Positions 35,571-47,527 of a DNA stretch of 64,000 nucleotides are shown piece by piece (within the stretch, counting starts at the first letter, position 1; the number at the start of each line of letters is the position of its first letter). The translations under genes were made by a program, and so were the position numbers. The stretch comes from Macrotrachela quadricornifera. Lineage: Eukaryota > Rotifera > Eurotatoria > Philodinida > Philodinidae. Where the stretch lies: assembly GCA_022393335.1 (NCBI GenBank), contig JAJEKB010018241.1, positions 1 through 64,000 on the forward strand, read 5' to 3'. Under the pieces are notes generated by a model that did not search any database, had not been told where the DNA came from, and saw nothing but the letters and a program-made list of their open reading frames with translations.

Positions 35571-37231
35571 ATTTTTTAATCAAATCAAAATTAATATTTC
35601 TAATGATTTTTACTAACTTTTTCAATTTTTAATAATTAATACATGTATAACATTGAATTAAAAAAACTATTTTATCATGTATTTTTTGTTCAGAATAATT
35701 TCAAATGATTTAATAGCATTCAACTGAATGAAATTATAATCCTATAAATACTTGTAAAAATTGACTCTTCAAATCTATTCAGCAAATGACAGTAAATCTA
35801 TGTACGCTACTATTTTAGGTTATCAGTTCATCCGGCATAAATTTTGCATGTCTTTAAATAATCATGAATAATTGAATTGATTGCTATGGCACTAATATTT
35901 AATGTGTCCTCTATTTGTTGACAGATGTTCGAGAATGATCTAAATGAACAATATCTTTAACACTAAAATTATTTATCTGAAATTTATTATATCAATTGAA
36001 GACTGTATGAAAAGAAGATACTTTGTTCTCCTATTCTTGTATCTTAAACTAATATTTCAGTCATAGAAAATCATAATGTCAAATTATTATCCCATGAAAG
36101 TTGAAAATTCATATCGAAAATAGTGCAAGGATGATCCAAAAGAAATAAAAAAAATACAACAATAGATAATATGTAGAAATCGGAAATTTTGCACATGATT
36201 CCAAATACGTTTAGTCATTAGATTAGAATAAATGTCTTCGAATTATGACTTCTAGAAGAACTAAGTAGAAAGAAACTTTTGTAGTATCTTATGTAGTCGA
36301 TCATTTAAAATCATCCGTACACATCAAGCGTTAGTTGATGCTGATCGTATAGTTGATTATAATATATTTTTTCAAGCTTCATTATTTATCAAATTAAAAT
36401 ACTTGCTACTTTTGAACTAATAATTGATAATATTTTATCAAGTAAAGTTTGTAATAATATGTTTAACTGCTTTTTTATATCAGTTAATCATTAATAATAT
36501 TTTTATTAGTTCTATAGAAAACTAGAAAAAAGCTTTATATCTAAAAAAAAGTGAAGATAAAAATCTTTAATAACCCATATTAATGCAACAGTATGACAGT
36601 CATATTCTCATTCTTCGTAATACCACATTACATGTGAAAAATTAATTTGTTAATCAAAAATAAAAGATTATAAAATGAAAAAAATCTTCCCATACTTATT
36701 AATAGTCGATTGTATATATCTATATATAAATGTACAAATATTGTTATAAACTAAAATAATTAAATCTATAATTGTTTTCAGTTATATTTCAATGATATTA
36801 GAAAAAAAAGTTCTAGACAATCTTATAATACATAAATAAATAGGTTAAATAAAACAAAAGCATCTATTTTTTCTCTAATTTTCTATCAATGGGTTCAGAC
36901 AGATCCTAGAACAACCATGTGGTTCTAAAATAAGAACAACTACGAAGATTTAAGAAATAAAGATCAAGAGAGAAAATAAAGTATTTCAACAAGAATGAAG
37001 AATGTTTACATAATATAATGAATATCATCAACAATATAATCAGCGTAGCTTTATATTGTAGAATACTCCTAATATTAATTTTACTAAAATGATGAATCGA
37101 AGAGGAATGCCAAATCATACGATTTTTTGAATTATTTTTATTACAATGAACTAGAAAAAATTAATCATACAAAATAAAATCTGATAAATGAAAATGAAAA
37201 TGAAAAGAAAAGAAAAAATATTCACTTGTAC
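35571..37231. other. Intergenic DNA
   Basis: AT-rich, with no recognised gene, repeat or RNA. A 70-codon minus frame at 36906-37118 has no supporting context. Confidence 0.5.
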
Positions 37232-37897
37232 CTACATATTCGGAAGAATAATTGAACTCTTATCGGAATTTTGAACATGCCGATCGAAGAATAGACTAGC
37301 ATACTGATATCCATCTCCATAAGTTTCAGATCGGTTTTCTGACTCACAAAAAAAGACTTCGTATGGTGATCTTCGACCCCATTCGTTCACTGTTATCCAT
37401 GGCTTCAACGAATCGTCATTGGTAATCTAAGCATCAAATCATTTAAAAAAATCAGCGATAAAGACAAATTCACATAGTTACTCGCATACGACCTCCGACA
37501 ATGTTCGGTGCATTCTTCGTTTCATCACCTACTGCCAGAAAAAAAGAGGTTTTTTGATAAGAATGGTTGTATTGCTTAGTCCAGCAATATCCATCAGAGA
37601 TGATACATTCTTCACCATACTGCTTTCCCCAAGAGTACAGAGTAATAAATGGACATGATGAACTGTCGTTTGAAGCTTGCATTCTTCCTCCTACGATTCT
37701 GACAGCATCATCGGTTGGCACACCAATGTAGAAAATTGTCCATGAGTACGTTTTCTCTTCATACTGCGACGACCATGTTCGTCCATTGTATGCATCGTAC
37801 TTCTCACAGTTCTCTAATCCCCATTCATATGCAGTGAATGTGGGGACTTCTGAATGAGCATTGGCCTTGAGTGTTCTAATACCGACAATGGTACTCT
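37232..37897 (-). CDS. Three-repeat protein (YxWG-type repeat), partial or 3' part of a larger gene
   Basis: The exon at 37897-37482 (starting in phase 1 after an acceptor TTTTAG) and the exon at 37426-37232 are separated by a 55-bp GTAACT intron. Together they encode three repeats of about 65 residues. Each begins (I)VG[IG]R[TM]-, continues to [FI]T.Y.WG (TFTAYEWG, FITLYSWG, WITVNEWG), and has a Tyr/Trp-rich second half (TWSSQYEE, CWTKQYNH) ending FFxVG or a similar strand. No known domain name comes to mind. No start codon or signal exon was seen upstream of 37897, so the 5' end is missing. The open phase matches a possible donor at 38593 in the ADP-ribosyltransferase gene (see findings). 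Confidence 0.6.
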
Positions 37898-38522
37898 CTA
37901 AAATAAGAATAACATAGAGAATTTTAGCAAATATACTGAACTTTTTAAAGTTTCATTCTGATATGTATGAACATTTCTGATAAAAGAAAGGTTTTAAAAG
38001 ATCGTGAGAAATCTATCTCGTGCTCTTTTATGAAAGACGATCTAAAAGAGTGTTGAAGTGTTTAAAGGTAGAAATTTGCGTCCATAGATCTTGATCCACA
38101 TTTTATTTAACTAGATACTTAATTAACTAATAACATTCTGATTAATCAATTGGCTATTACAGATTGTGACAGATAGTCTCGCTAGGCCTTTAAAGAGAAT
38201 GAAAGCCAGTGTATGAAGACAATCACATGTGGTGACAGACGTCTTCAAGGTACTATCGGAGATCATATATAACCTAAATCAAGGTAAAAGTATTGCTGGA
38301 GTATTTCCTGGTTTAAGTTCTATTCTCTAAAGTAATTAATAATGTCGAATAATAACAGATATATCATGTTTCACATTTTAATCCTTCAAGCATTCCATAT
38401 TTAGAAGTTATATACCCGCATTAAACATATGATTAATGGCTGAATTTGATTAAATATTACTATCAATAATCAAAAGCCTATAGAACCTACTTGGAATTAT
38501 TACAAATTACTAGAAATTACAG

Positions 38523-41500
38523 TTACAGAACATTTCTGTGCGATGAATTAAGAGTAGAATCTAATAATAATAAAAAATTCAAACTTAAATTACCTCGTTT
38601 TACGATTGTATCAGTCGAACATATTGTTGTTGTTATTGATTCTGTATTATCTTGAATATGTGATGTTACATTTTGTTGTTGTAAAAATGATTGAAGATTT
38701 TGTAATAATAATTTATATTGTTTAGGTGTTATTTGTTCTTGAATTATTTTAATACCATTTATCCACCCATGTTTAATAATATTATCTAATAGTGAATCAT
38801 AGAAATCTTGTATATCTATAATATTAGTTTGTTTTAATAAATGAATTAAATTTTCACGATAATATTCTCGTAATGCTTTTGATAATATTGATTGTTCTGT
38901 ATTTATTTGTTCATTCATTATTTTTAAATTAATATAATCGGAATATTTTTTAATTGATTTTAAACCATCATTTGTAATTGAAATCCATAAATCATTAAAT
39001 ATATTTGTTTCATTTAAACATTGATCATTAATATTATTAAATAAAATTTGTAATACAATTGATAATATTGAACAATTTTTCATATATTTATTTCCATATT
39101 GAGCTGTACGATTTAAAATATATTCATACCAATTATGATTTTTTTCATTATTATATTGTTTAAGAAATAAAATAAACCATTGATTATTTCTACCATAATC
39201 TATTTGCCATTTTTGTTCAAAATATTTTTTTAATATTTTTATTAATTCACTATTATTATCATTCATTTGTTTATTATAAATTTTTGAAATAATATTATCT
39301 TGATAATTTATTAAAGATTGTCGACCATTTTCTAGTAAATCATAAATTATTATATCTTTATTTTCATTATCATTATGTAATCCCAAGATTTGTATTATGT
39401 TATTTTTTATGGATTTAAATGTATCTTCGTTATTAGTAATATTATCATGTTCTTCATTTCTAAAACAATTTATTATTGATAAATTCAATTCTTCTAATAT
39501 TTAAACATACTTTTCAATAGTTGCTGGTTCATTAATTTGATGCTCTAAATGAAAAAGTAAAACATTCTTTTTTTCTTTCTCAAAAAACTATCAAATTTAA
39601 AAGTTGTTTTAATAAATTTTTATCTTTCTTAGTTTAATGATAATTTATAGAACATAATTAACCGAATTGTATCATATTCATTTGATTTGTATTTAAGAAA
39701 CTATATCATCGATAAAGACGAAACATCTTCATCTTTCATTATTACAAATAAATCTTGTCTTCTCTTTTGAATCTAAAAAACTTAAGAGAATGTATATCTA
39801 TATCTGTGCTCATGCTTATTTCACCTTCATAAACAATTCTCTCTTGTAGAGTTTCATAAAAAATACCAAACTTCTAATGACTCCTTTAAGGATTACTACA
39901 AAAATTCTTAGGTAATCCTTTAAATATAAGCACTCTCACGAACTTCTTGATTAATTCTCGTAGATTAGTGTTCAATCCTTTCTTTTCTCTATTAGATTAT
40001 ATAGAAAGAAAGCTTATCGATGCTTATTATATGTTCCAGTGACACCGTGATCAGAACTTTTGGTACTTTTTTAAAAAATAAGTCAGAAATGATTCTGATT
40101 TTCAACACTATCTAGAGAGGATATTAGTATCTTTATATAAAATTCACGAAGAAATTTAATTACTTTTCTTCGATAATAAAATATCAGTTTTAAAAATGAT
40201 CTTAATCCACTGTGAAAATAATAAGGTTTATAAATTTTAATAACGAGTGGGGCAGAATAAATGGATGTCTCAGTAATTTGACGATATCTTTTTCAATTTT
40301 CATCCAATAGGGCTATATTGCTTTTTTGAAAAAAATCTCCGTTTCAAGCTCTACAAATCTGTTCACCCGTTTCGTAAATTTATAATATATAAGTTTTCAA
40401 ATACAGTAAAACCTCTGTTAGATGGGTGCCAATGAATCTTTTTCGAATTGTCCATATTATGGAGGTGCCCATTTCATAGAATTTACACATATCTAAACCA
40501 TAAACAACGATTCTATTCAAATGTTCTTGATTTGTTCTTAATATTTTCTATTATCTTATTTACAACGAAATTTTTTGAAAATATTCTGTGATTGGGATTT
40601 TCTCAAATGGAAAAAGAGGATTTTTTTGAATTTTAAATCCAAAAAAATCCGTTTTTTCCCTTTTGAATTTGCTTCTTATTGCTTCCATTAATGTAGGTGT
40701 TGACCAGTTTTGATTTTAAAACACGGACGAATCGATGAAGCTCTGATTCCCGAGTATCGGCGAGTAGATGCAATTTTCTCATCGAGCGAAAGGTAATGAT
40801 ACAATGTCATTTTTCAATGATTTTGAAAGAAGACGACGAATGAAATGACTATTTACACTCTTTATCAATGACAAAACAACTATATTCACAGAACAATAAA
40901 GAGCGACGAAACGAAAAAAAGCAGTGTAATAATTTATATATTCACTATACATGAGAGGTTCAATTATACAGTATCTCGTAAAAAATAGTGTCCAGTTTGA
41001 GAAATAGGAATTGCCCTTGTTATAAAGGTGCATTTCCAGCAAAAAATGGCCGGTCGTTTTATCAAGTGATCGTACAGGATGTCCCAAAAGTTCGTTTGGA
41101 AAATTAACGCAAATATCTCTTTTACAATATCTTAATATGCTCCTTAAAATTTTTCTTCTGAATGTTTTCAGATAAATGTCTGTGTCTGTAAACATTAGAA
41201 TAAAAGTAGTTATATTAAGAATTAAATTTGAGTTATTTATCATTGTGAAACGAAAGCCGCAAGATGAATTTGGTAAAAAATATCAAATAAAGTTTACACA
41301 AGAGAAACATTTCAACGATTTCAAAGATAAAGAGTGCCCTGAAAGATCCCCCAAAAATTAAAGAAAAGTCGATGAAGTTCATGATGTTTGCGAAAATGAA
41401 TCACAATTAAGTGTTCAAAGCTGTTGCCATGATCTATTCCATCCTCTAAGCAGCAGTACATCGAATTATAACTTAATATCTTTCACTAAAGCTGTATAAT

Positions 41501-42994
41501 GCGCAATTTATTCGACAATTTTATGAAGGAGAATTGCCAGATCGAATCAAACTATATAAAACACTAATACCAATGTTAGAAAACAACAATGATAAAGAAA
41601 ACTTTTTTGTCGGACGAAACTACATCCCATTTAAATGGATTGATCAATAAACATAATATCAGATATCGATGTAAGAGTAGTTCACACGCAACTATTGAAA
41701 CTATTAAAGATTCTCCAAAAGTTAACGTTAAAAAACTAATCGAAGTGATTCAATTCGGTAGGCTCCATATTCACTAGGCTTAAAGTCCCTCGAGTCTTTC
41801 CTATGGGAGTATGTGAAGAACAATCTGTACAAAACTCCTATTAAAGATATAGCTGAATTACAAAAGAGACTGTAATGTTTTTTTTTTCTTCATATTCCAA
41901 AAAGGATGGATTTATATATTTCACCTGATGGTAATCATTTCAAACATTTGCTGAATATCAAATTATATGAAATAATTTCTTAACGGATTTTGAAGAAACC
42001 TTGTATATATAATGTCATTTTATTTAGAAAAAAATTTAACATAATTTATAATACAAATCAGTGACTTATACTTTCCAATTTATGTCCTATCTTATCTTCA
42101 AAATAAAACTCTAATTCAAGATACGAATATCATCATAGCATCTAGATACTATCGATAATAAACTATACAATGGTCTTATCAAAGTTTTTTTTACAGTCAT
42201 CATGAGTTCAAATGACTTTAAAACTTTATTTTCTTGAGATAAAAAATAAAAAATAACTTACCCATAGTATCTTGGTTTGATGGTTTTGGAGCCACCTGCA
42301 TTTCATCGATAGCTACTGGCAATGATTCATCCGTATCATCAATTTCAATTAAATGTACGATATATGACTTATTAGATTGTTCTAAAGCATTACTTTTGAC
42401 ACGAAATTGTGTACCCCATCGTAAAATAAATTCATCTTCATCTTTATATGCTGAGTAATCAGAAATTTTTTTTCCATTTATTGCTTCAATTAAGAAAAGA
42501 GTTGAAGTTGTATTATTACTAAGAAATTTTTTGATAACATCAACTGATAATGAACATGAATTAACACTCCACCATGTCACAAGTTTATCTTTGGTAAAAT
42601 CTTTACCAATATGATGACGACTACCTCGCCATAAAATCTCCTTGTTAGTAGGTAATTTATCTAATGCTGTATCAAATAATTTTAAATATGGAAACCATAT
42701 CTTTAATGCTTGTCGATCTTCCGATCGTAATGCATTATTAAATAGGCGATATAAACTAGTATTACCCCATTCCATTGTATAAATATAAATAGCAGCCGAT
42801 TGATCTATTGACAGGCCATGTTTTGTTGGAAAATGACAATGCTTTTTAGCTGTCTTTATGTAATGTGATAAATCACTGATTTGAGACTCGATGGGTTCGA
42901 GTGCTTTTTCAATCGAAACAAGTTTTTCACTGCGATAACCATAAACAGGTGGAAGACGTTTAAATGATACATCGATATCAGCGAAACGATTCAT
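38523..42994 (-). CDS. R-S-E class mono-ADP-ribosyltransferase, ~567 aa
   Basis: Exon 1 is 42994-42262 (245 codons), exon 2 is 39544-39511 (34 nt) and exon 3 is 39459-38523. Donors are GTAAGT and GTATGT, acceptors ATTTAG and TTTTAG, all in phase (1704 nt). The catalytic domain has Arg123 (LWRG), the Ser motif WWSVNSCS (141-148) and the ExE motif EDE at 186-188, the arginine-specific R-S-E signature of ARTs. Residues 100-225 hold the fold. The enzyme would transfer ADP-ribose from NAD+ to arginine. There is no signal peptide, so it is probably intracellular. The C-terminal 300 residues are Asn/Ile-rich and helical, with no known domain. The last 25 codons read like intron (LSLNFLLLLDS), so exon 3 may end at 38594 and splice on. 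The first intron is 2717 bp and contains a mariner relic. Confidence 0.7.
39545..42261 (-). other. Large first intron of the ADP-ribosyltransferase gene
   Basis: A 2717-bp intron in a gene whose other intron is 51 bp. It contains a mariner-like relic on the plus strand (about 41079-41880). At 40405-40480 there is a transposon-end-like sequence (CAGTAAAACCTCTGTTAGAT, with an internal ATGGGTGCC/GGTGCCCAT pairing) that resembles pogo/Tigger-type termini. A 154-codon minus frame at 40779-41243 is not coding: it overlaps the mariner relic antisense. Confidence 0.55.
41079..41880 (+). pseudogene. Mariner-superfamily transposase relic, internally deleted
   Basis: The left end TACAGGATGTCCCAAAAGTT resembles mariner-type termini. 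Coding remnants in shifting frames read EDEFGKKYQIK-like basic N-terminus, then ENESQLSVQS, FYEGELPDRIKLYKTLIPML and FLSDETTSHLNGLINKHNIR (the first catalytic Asp block, FSDExxFHLxG in the family). DSPKVNV follows, then a jump to the family's C-terminus (NNLYKTPIKDIAELQKRL and stop at 41876). The second and third aspartate blocks are deleted. Several frameshifts and stops show long decay. It lies antisense within the ART intron. Confidence 0.75.
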
Positions 42995-43363
42995 AATAGA
43001 CGTATTTTATATTCTATTAAAAGTTAATAAAGATACGATACTTATAAGTTTAAAACAATAGATTAAAATATTTCAAATTTATTCAGTTATTAAAAAACTA
43101 TAAAAAATATGTTATCAATAGTATTTGCTCTGATAAAATATTGATGTTATTGACGACAAAAAGAGTTTCATACTATATTTATTAACGAAGTTTGTCAACA
43201 TGTTACTGTGATAAAATCCGTAATTACTTAGTAACACATCATTATTGAAGAGAAATAAAACACTCGTAATATCACTGGCGAAAATCATATAAGAATTGTA
43301 GGTTTCAGTTTTCTTACAATGAAGAAATTATAAACAGGAAAACTTATTTATATCTATTAATTA

Positions 43364-44199
43364 TACCACCCACATCCTAACGAAATAAGTAACGATCATT
43401 AATAAACAAAACTATCCAAGGTACTCATTAGGTATACATCAAATCCAATTTGAGTGAAATCTAAATCTTGAATTTGACTAAATTTACTTGAATTAGATCA
43501 GATCAAATTTGAATACGAATTCAACGATGACCATAATCGATCCACTGTTAACCGGTATGAATGAGTAATCGTTCTATCGGTAGATATTCACAAATCTTCA
43601 TCGCCTATCCGATGGGAAAAGTACCTATAAGTCCTAATGGTTTATCCTATAGGATATCCATAACTCGTTATGCCATATTCTACAGAAATACCTACAGGTC
43701 CTTATAAGCTACTTTAAAGTACTCATTGTAAGTGTTTATGCCGTATTCGAGACACCTTCATAATTCTTAAGCCCTTATTCAATGTTGGCTCCATGATAGA
43801 CCGTGAAGACTTATGAAGAGTACTCCAAATAGCTTATATGGACCTATAGCTACTTCCGTAGAATAGAGCATAATGAGTTACGGATACCGTATAGGATAAG
43901 CTACGAGGACTTATAGGTACTTCTCTCATTGGATAGGCGATGAAGACTTGTGGATACCTACCGATGGAACGATTACTCAACCATACCGATTAACAATGAA
44001 TCGATTATGGTCATCGTTGAATCCGTATTCAAATTTGGTCTAATGTAATTCAAGTAAATTTAGTCAAATTCTTGTAAAATCCCGCCAGATTCAAGATTTA
44101 GATTCCACTCAAATTGGATTTGGTGTATACCTAATGAGTACATTGGATAGTTTTGTTTACTAGTGACTGTTACTTATTTTGTTAAGATGTGGGAGGGAG
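43364..44199. mobile_element. Giant palindrome (fold-back), ~830 bp
   Basis: The arms (43364 to about 43770 and about 43800-44199) are inverted copies with roughly 85-90 percent identity by eye. Matched blocks include AAACAAAACTATCC, GTACTCATTAGGTATACA, CAACGATGACCATAATCGAT and CATCGCCTATCC. The loop is only some 30 bp near 43785. The arms are built of degenerate repeats around CTTATAGGTACTT / AAGTACCTATAAG. There is no coding capacity and no matched terminal target duplication. Confidence 0.85.
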
Positions 44200-44517
44200 T
44201 GGATCGATAAAAATGGTATTTGATTCTTTTTTCATAGATGTTCTGCAGATAACGGATCAGAGTGGGATCGTATGAGTGGAGAGGTTTATGCCCTATGAAT
44301 TGATACCCGGGATTCTCGGTTTATTTCTGGGCTCGGTACATGCCTAGACGTGAAACCTCACACACACCCTCAAGATCTTCCATGAATGCAATATTTGTTT
44401 ATGGTTCAAGATTATAAGCTTATCAGATTATGAAGAACATCCATAATAAATGATAGAGGGTTATACTAATCTTTGCCTCTAGAAGTCCATTTATCTGTTC
44501 ATATAATCTCTTTGTGA

Positions 44518-46033
44518 GTTTTGTTTAGTAGCGTAACCAGGGTAGGGCATGAATGGGCGCCGCCCACTCATCAGACCTGTTTGCCCACTCACCCAAAATT
44601 TTTGAAAACCGAACTTTTTATTTTTACAACAGTATCTGTTTGGGAGCGATCCATAGGGTGTCCGAAAAGTCCTTAGAGTTTGGAAAATTTGAATATCTTC
44701 AACATTCTTTACCCATATAAGCCGTATTTTTTTTCCGAGGATAGAGGACAGAGAGCGGTTTCTATTCATAAAGGAACAGTCCTTCTATCGTTATAAAACT
44801 ACCAAACGTTTTCTCACTATATTACTGGTTACTTTAATGAGGATTTATTCATCATTCAAGAATAACTCTATTGTTGTAGTTTTTTGCTGAAAACTGGATT
44901 ACTTACGAAGTTTAGTCATTATGTCATTTCTCTTTTTATTTTGAAGCGTATAGAAAAGATGCAAACACAAACGCATGTGAACATTAACTGTACTGCTTGA
45001 TAAAAAGTAAAGCAATATTCTACGATATCGGACTATAGCTATGAACAAGAAACATTTCTGCACATTTTACCTATGTAGTGAGGAAAAGTTTGGTGGTTTT
45101 ATGACCATGTATGGACTTTTCCTCCAAAAATGGAAACTTCTCTGGCCTCTATCCTCAGAAAAAACTCGGCTTATATGGTTGAAGAATGTTGAACATGTTC
45201 AAATTTCTCCAACTCTAAAGACTTTCTGGACACCCTATATGTGTTTTAGTAGTGGAGCGCGACTTTGTGATTGACCTCGAGAAACTCATCGATGATTTTG
45301 CTGATTTGCGTAAAAATAGTAGAATTTTGTTAACACATTCACCACGATTCATTTTTCTTCCAAAATAGCTTTCATAGATGCATCTTCGTGTATATTTACC
45401 TCTTGATAAACGTACTTATTGATCTTTTTAGTATATGCTACAACTTCTTTTACTTTTTTTGTTCACAATATTACATAGGCAATCCTTATTCACGCTAAAC
45501 AGAATAATGACTTAAATTTGTTTTTCTCTCTCTTATGTGCTGCGCAGTAGAAACGAGATAAACGAAATTCAGTTTCTTTTGTATTCTTTTTGCACCGTTA
45601 TCTTTAACAAATGAAACTTCATGATAAATTATATTATAGCGTGGAGCACTTGTATCAACAACAAAGAGAATAAAAACTTTCTGTTCTGATTGTAACAAAT
45701 TTTTTTGTCTTGATTGTTTTAACGAGAAGCATTATGCTATGTAATAAATGATTTTGAAAATAGCGAAGGTAAACCAGATCGCACATTATGTGCAACCTTC
45801 CGCCTAAGAATAAAAGAAAAGTCTTTGTAATCTTTGGATTTGGATATTTTCTTCATTTAATAAAAAATAGTAACATTTAAAGCGTAATTTTAAGAGTAAA
45901 TAAGCTAAAATCTTTTCGTAATGCGAAGAAAATACATGCTGCATCACTATATAAATATTATATAATATTTTTAAAAATCGGTAGGGCAGCGCCCACTCAA
46001 CCGGCGAATCCTGGTTACGCCACTAGTTTTGTT
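44518..46033. mobile_element. hAT-like non-autonomous element, 1500 bp, 8-bp TSD
   Basis: The element runs 44526-46025. GTTTTGTT immediately precedes it (44518-44525) and follows it (46026-46033), a perfect 8-bp duplication as for hAT. The left terminus is TAGTAGCGTAACCAGGGTAG. The reverse complement of the right end is TAGTGGCGTAACCAGGATTC, and both share a following GTGGGCGCYGCCC block. The interior has no intact transposase; short frames are unsupported. A TA-flanked MITE is nested at 44655-45235. Confidence 0.9.
44653..45237. mobile_element. Mariner-type MITE nested in the hAT-like element
   Basis: The element is 581 bp (44655-45235) between TA dinucleotides. TIRs of about 110 bp start GGGTGTCCGAAAAGTCCTTA on the left; the reverse complement on the right begins GGGTGTCCAGAAAGTCTTTA. 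Shared inner blocks include ACCATATAAGCCG and GAGGATAGAGG. The central part (44765-45130) has no recognised transposase. Frames at 44491-44769 and 45041-45274 are the TIRs themselves. Confidence 0.88.
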
Positions 46034-47527
46034 GTTTCTGCATGTGACGAACATCTGTTAAAATAATCGTAAGGATAAATGATATCATACAGAAGTAATA
46101 CGCAGAAAAATAAAAGTCACTAGTTATGAGATATTGATCGAGATGCCTAAAATACTTGCATTTGTGCTGTCTTTAAAAACAAACCAAAAGATTTTTATTG
46201 ATTTTATGTTACTTAGCAGAGTAGACCTTAACGTCTCTACTGAAACAATTATTACTTGAAGGAGAGCAAAACTTATTAAACACGCTTTATATGACACTTA
46301 AAACTTAAAATACTTTCTTTTGCTTTTGAAATTACTGTAATAGACAACTCACCACAGTTAAATAATTAAAACCAATAAAATGAAGACAGCTTTAATAATA
46401 TACAGTTGACGATTTTACTTATTATTTTTTATACAATACTGCTTCTTTCTTTCATCGAATGGTTCTTTTGTTGCCTTAGTAAGGTGAATATATATATCTC
46501 TTTTTTTCTCCCACTTTTCTTGTTTCTTTTTAAATGAATCACGTATGCGCATGAGTAATGTTGATTGTAGGCACAGTATGGATTCTGAAGTAAAAGCATA
46601 GCAGTAAATAAGTGAACCATCAGCAAATGTTTTATGATTGGTAGCCTGGTTTTTTTCACTGAACTAGACATAATTTTGATAGTTCTAGATAGAGAATGTT
46701 ATTCTCTATCGAATTGTGTTTTTGATTTTTTTCTAAAAAGAGACAAGTGAAAATAGGGGGCGTTATAATACTGTTTCGATATACGTATATCATCGAACTT
46801 AAAATCGTTTAATTCAGTTCAATGGACAACTAAATCATAAGTAGATGTCTTTCCACGATTATAGAAATACTTTTTTTTTTATCGAAATCACATGAATTAT
46901 AGGAAAAAAAATTTAAAAAAATAAGATAGAAAATATGAAAAATATTATGTTCAATTTTTATCACATCTATACACTTTACAAAGGCGGTAAGAACGATAAG
47001 AAACAAAATTAGCCCGTTGTCGGAAGTGAATTTTGTCCGACCAATTTTATTGTTCTAGTGAGAAAAAGTCATTTACTATTAAAGTTAGTCAATTATATCT
47101 GGTTCTAACTGTGTCCAAAAAGATTAAGTCATATCCACACTATATTTAGAGTGCATTATCAAATCTGGATTCTTTCCAACTCCATAGATTTCGATAAGAT
47201 CTATCATTTGATGATAAAATATACGAAAAAAAAGTGAAAGAATATATCATTTGATTTACAGAGCTTACTGCCGTTGTAAATATTTATCTGTACAGACAAG
47301 TATATTTGATAACTTAAATTACAAGTTTTTTCTTTCCTTCAATACAAGTTGTATGATTTAGTTAAGTAAATCTGAAGACTACGGTAGAATCTTTTTTTAT
47401 TTCTATCTCAAAAGGTTTATTTTTCATCTTAAATGTTAGTGAAAATACTTTAGAATTTTTTGATTTCAAGGTTTAATTTTTTATTTTGAATAATCATCGA
47501 ACTATACTCAATAATTATTTTATGAAT
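46034..47527. other. Intergenic DNA left of the piggyBac
   Basis: AT-rich. A minus frame at 46429-46671 shows no domain. Missing 5' exons of the sulfatase-like pseudogene were looked for here and not found. Confidence 0.45.

Noticed and set aside
40779..41243. 154-codon minus-strand frame as a membrane protein
   Set aside because: It lies in the ART intron and overlaps the mariner relic antisense; no domain, and AT-rich hydrophobic bias explains it.
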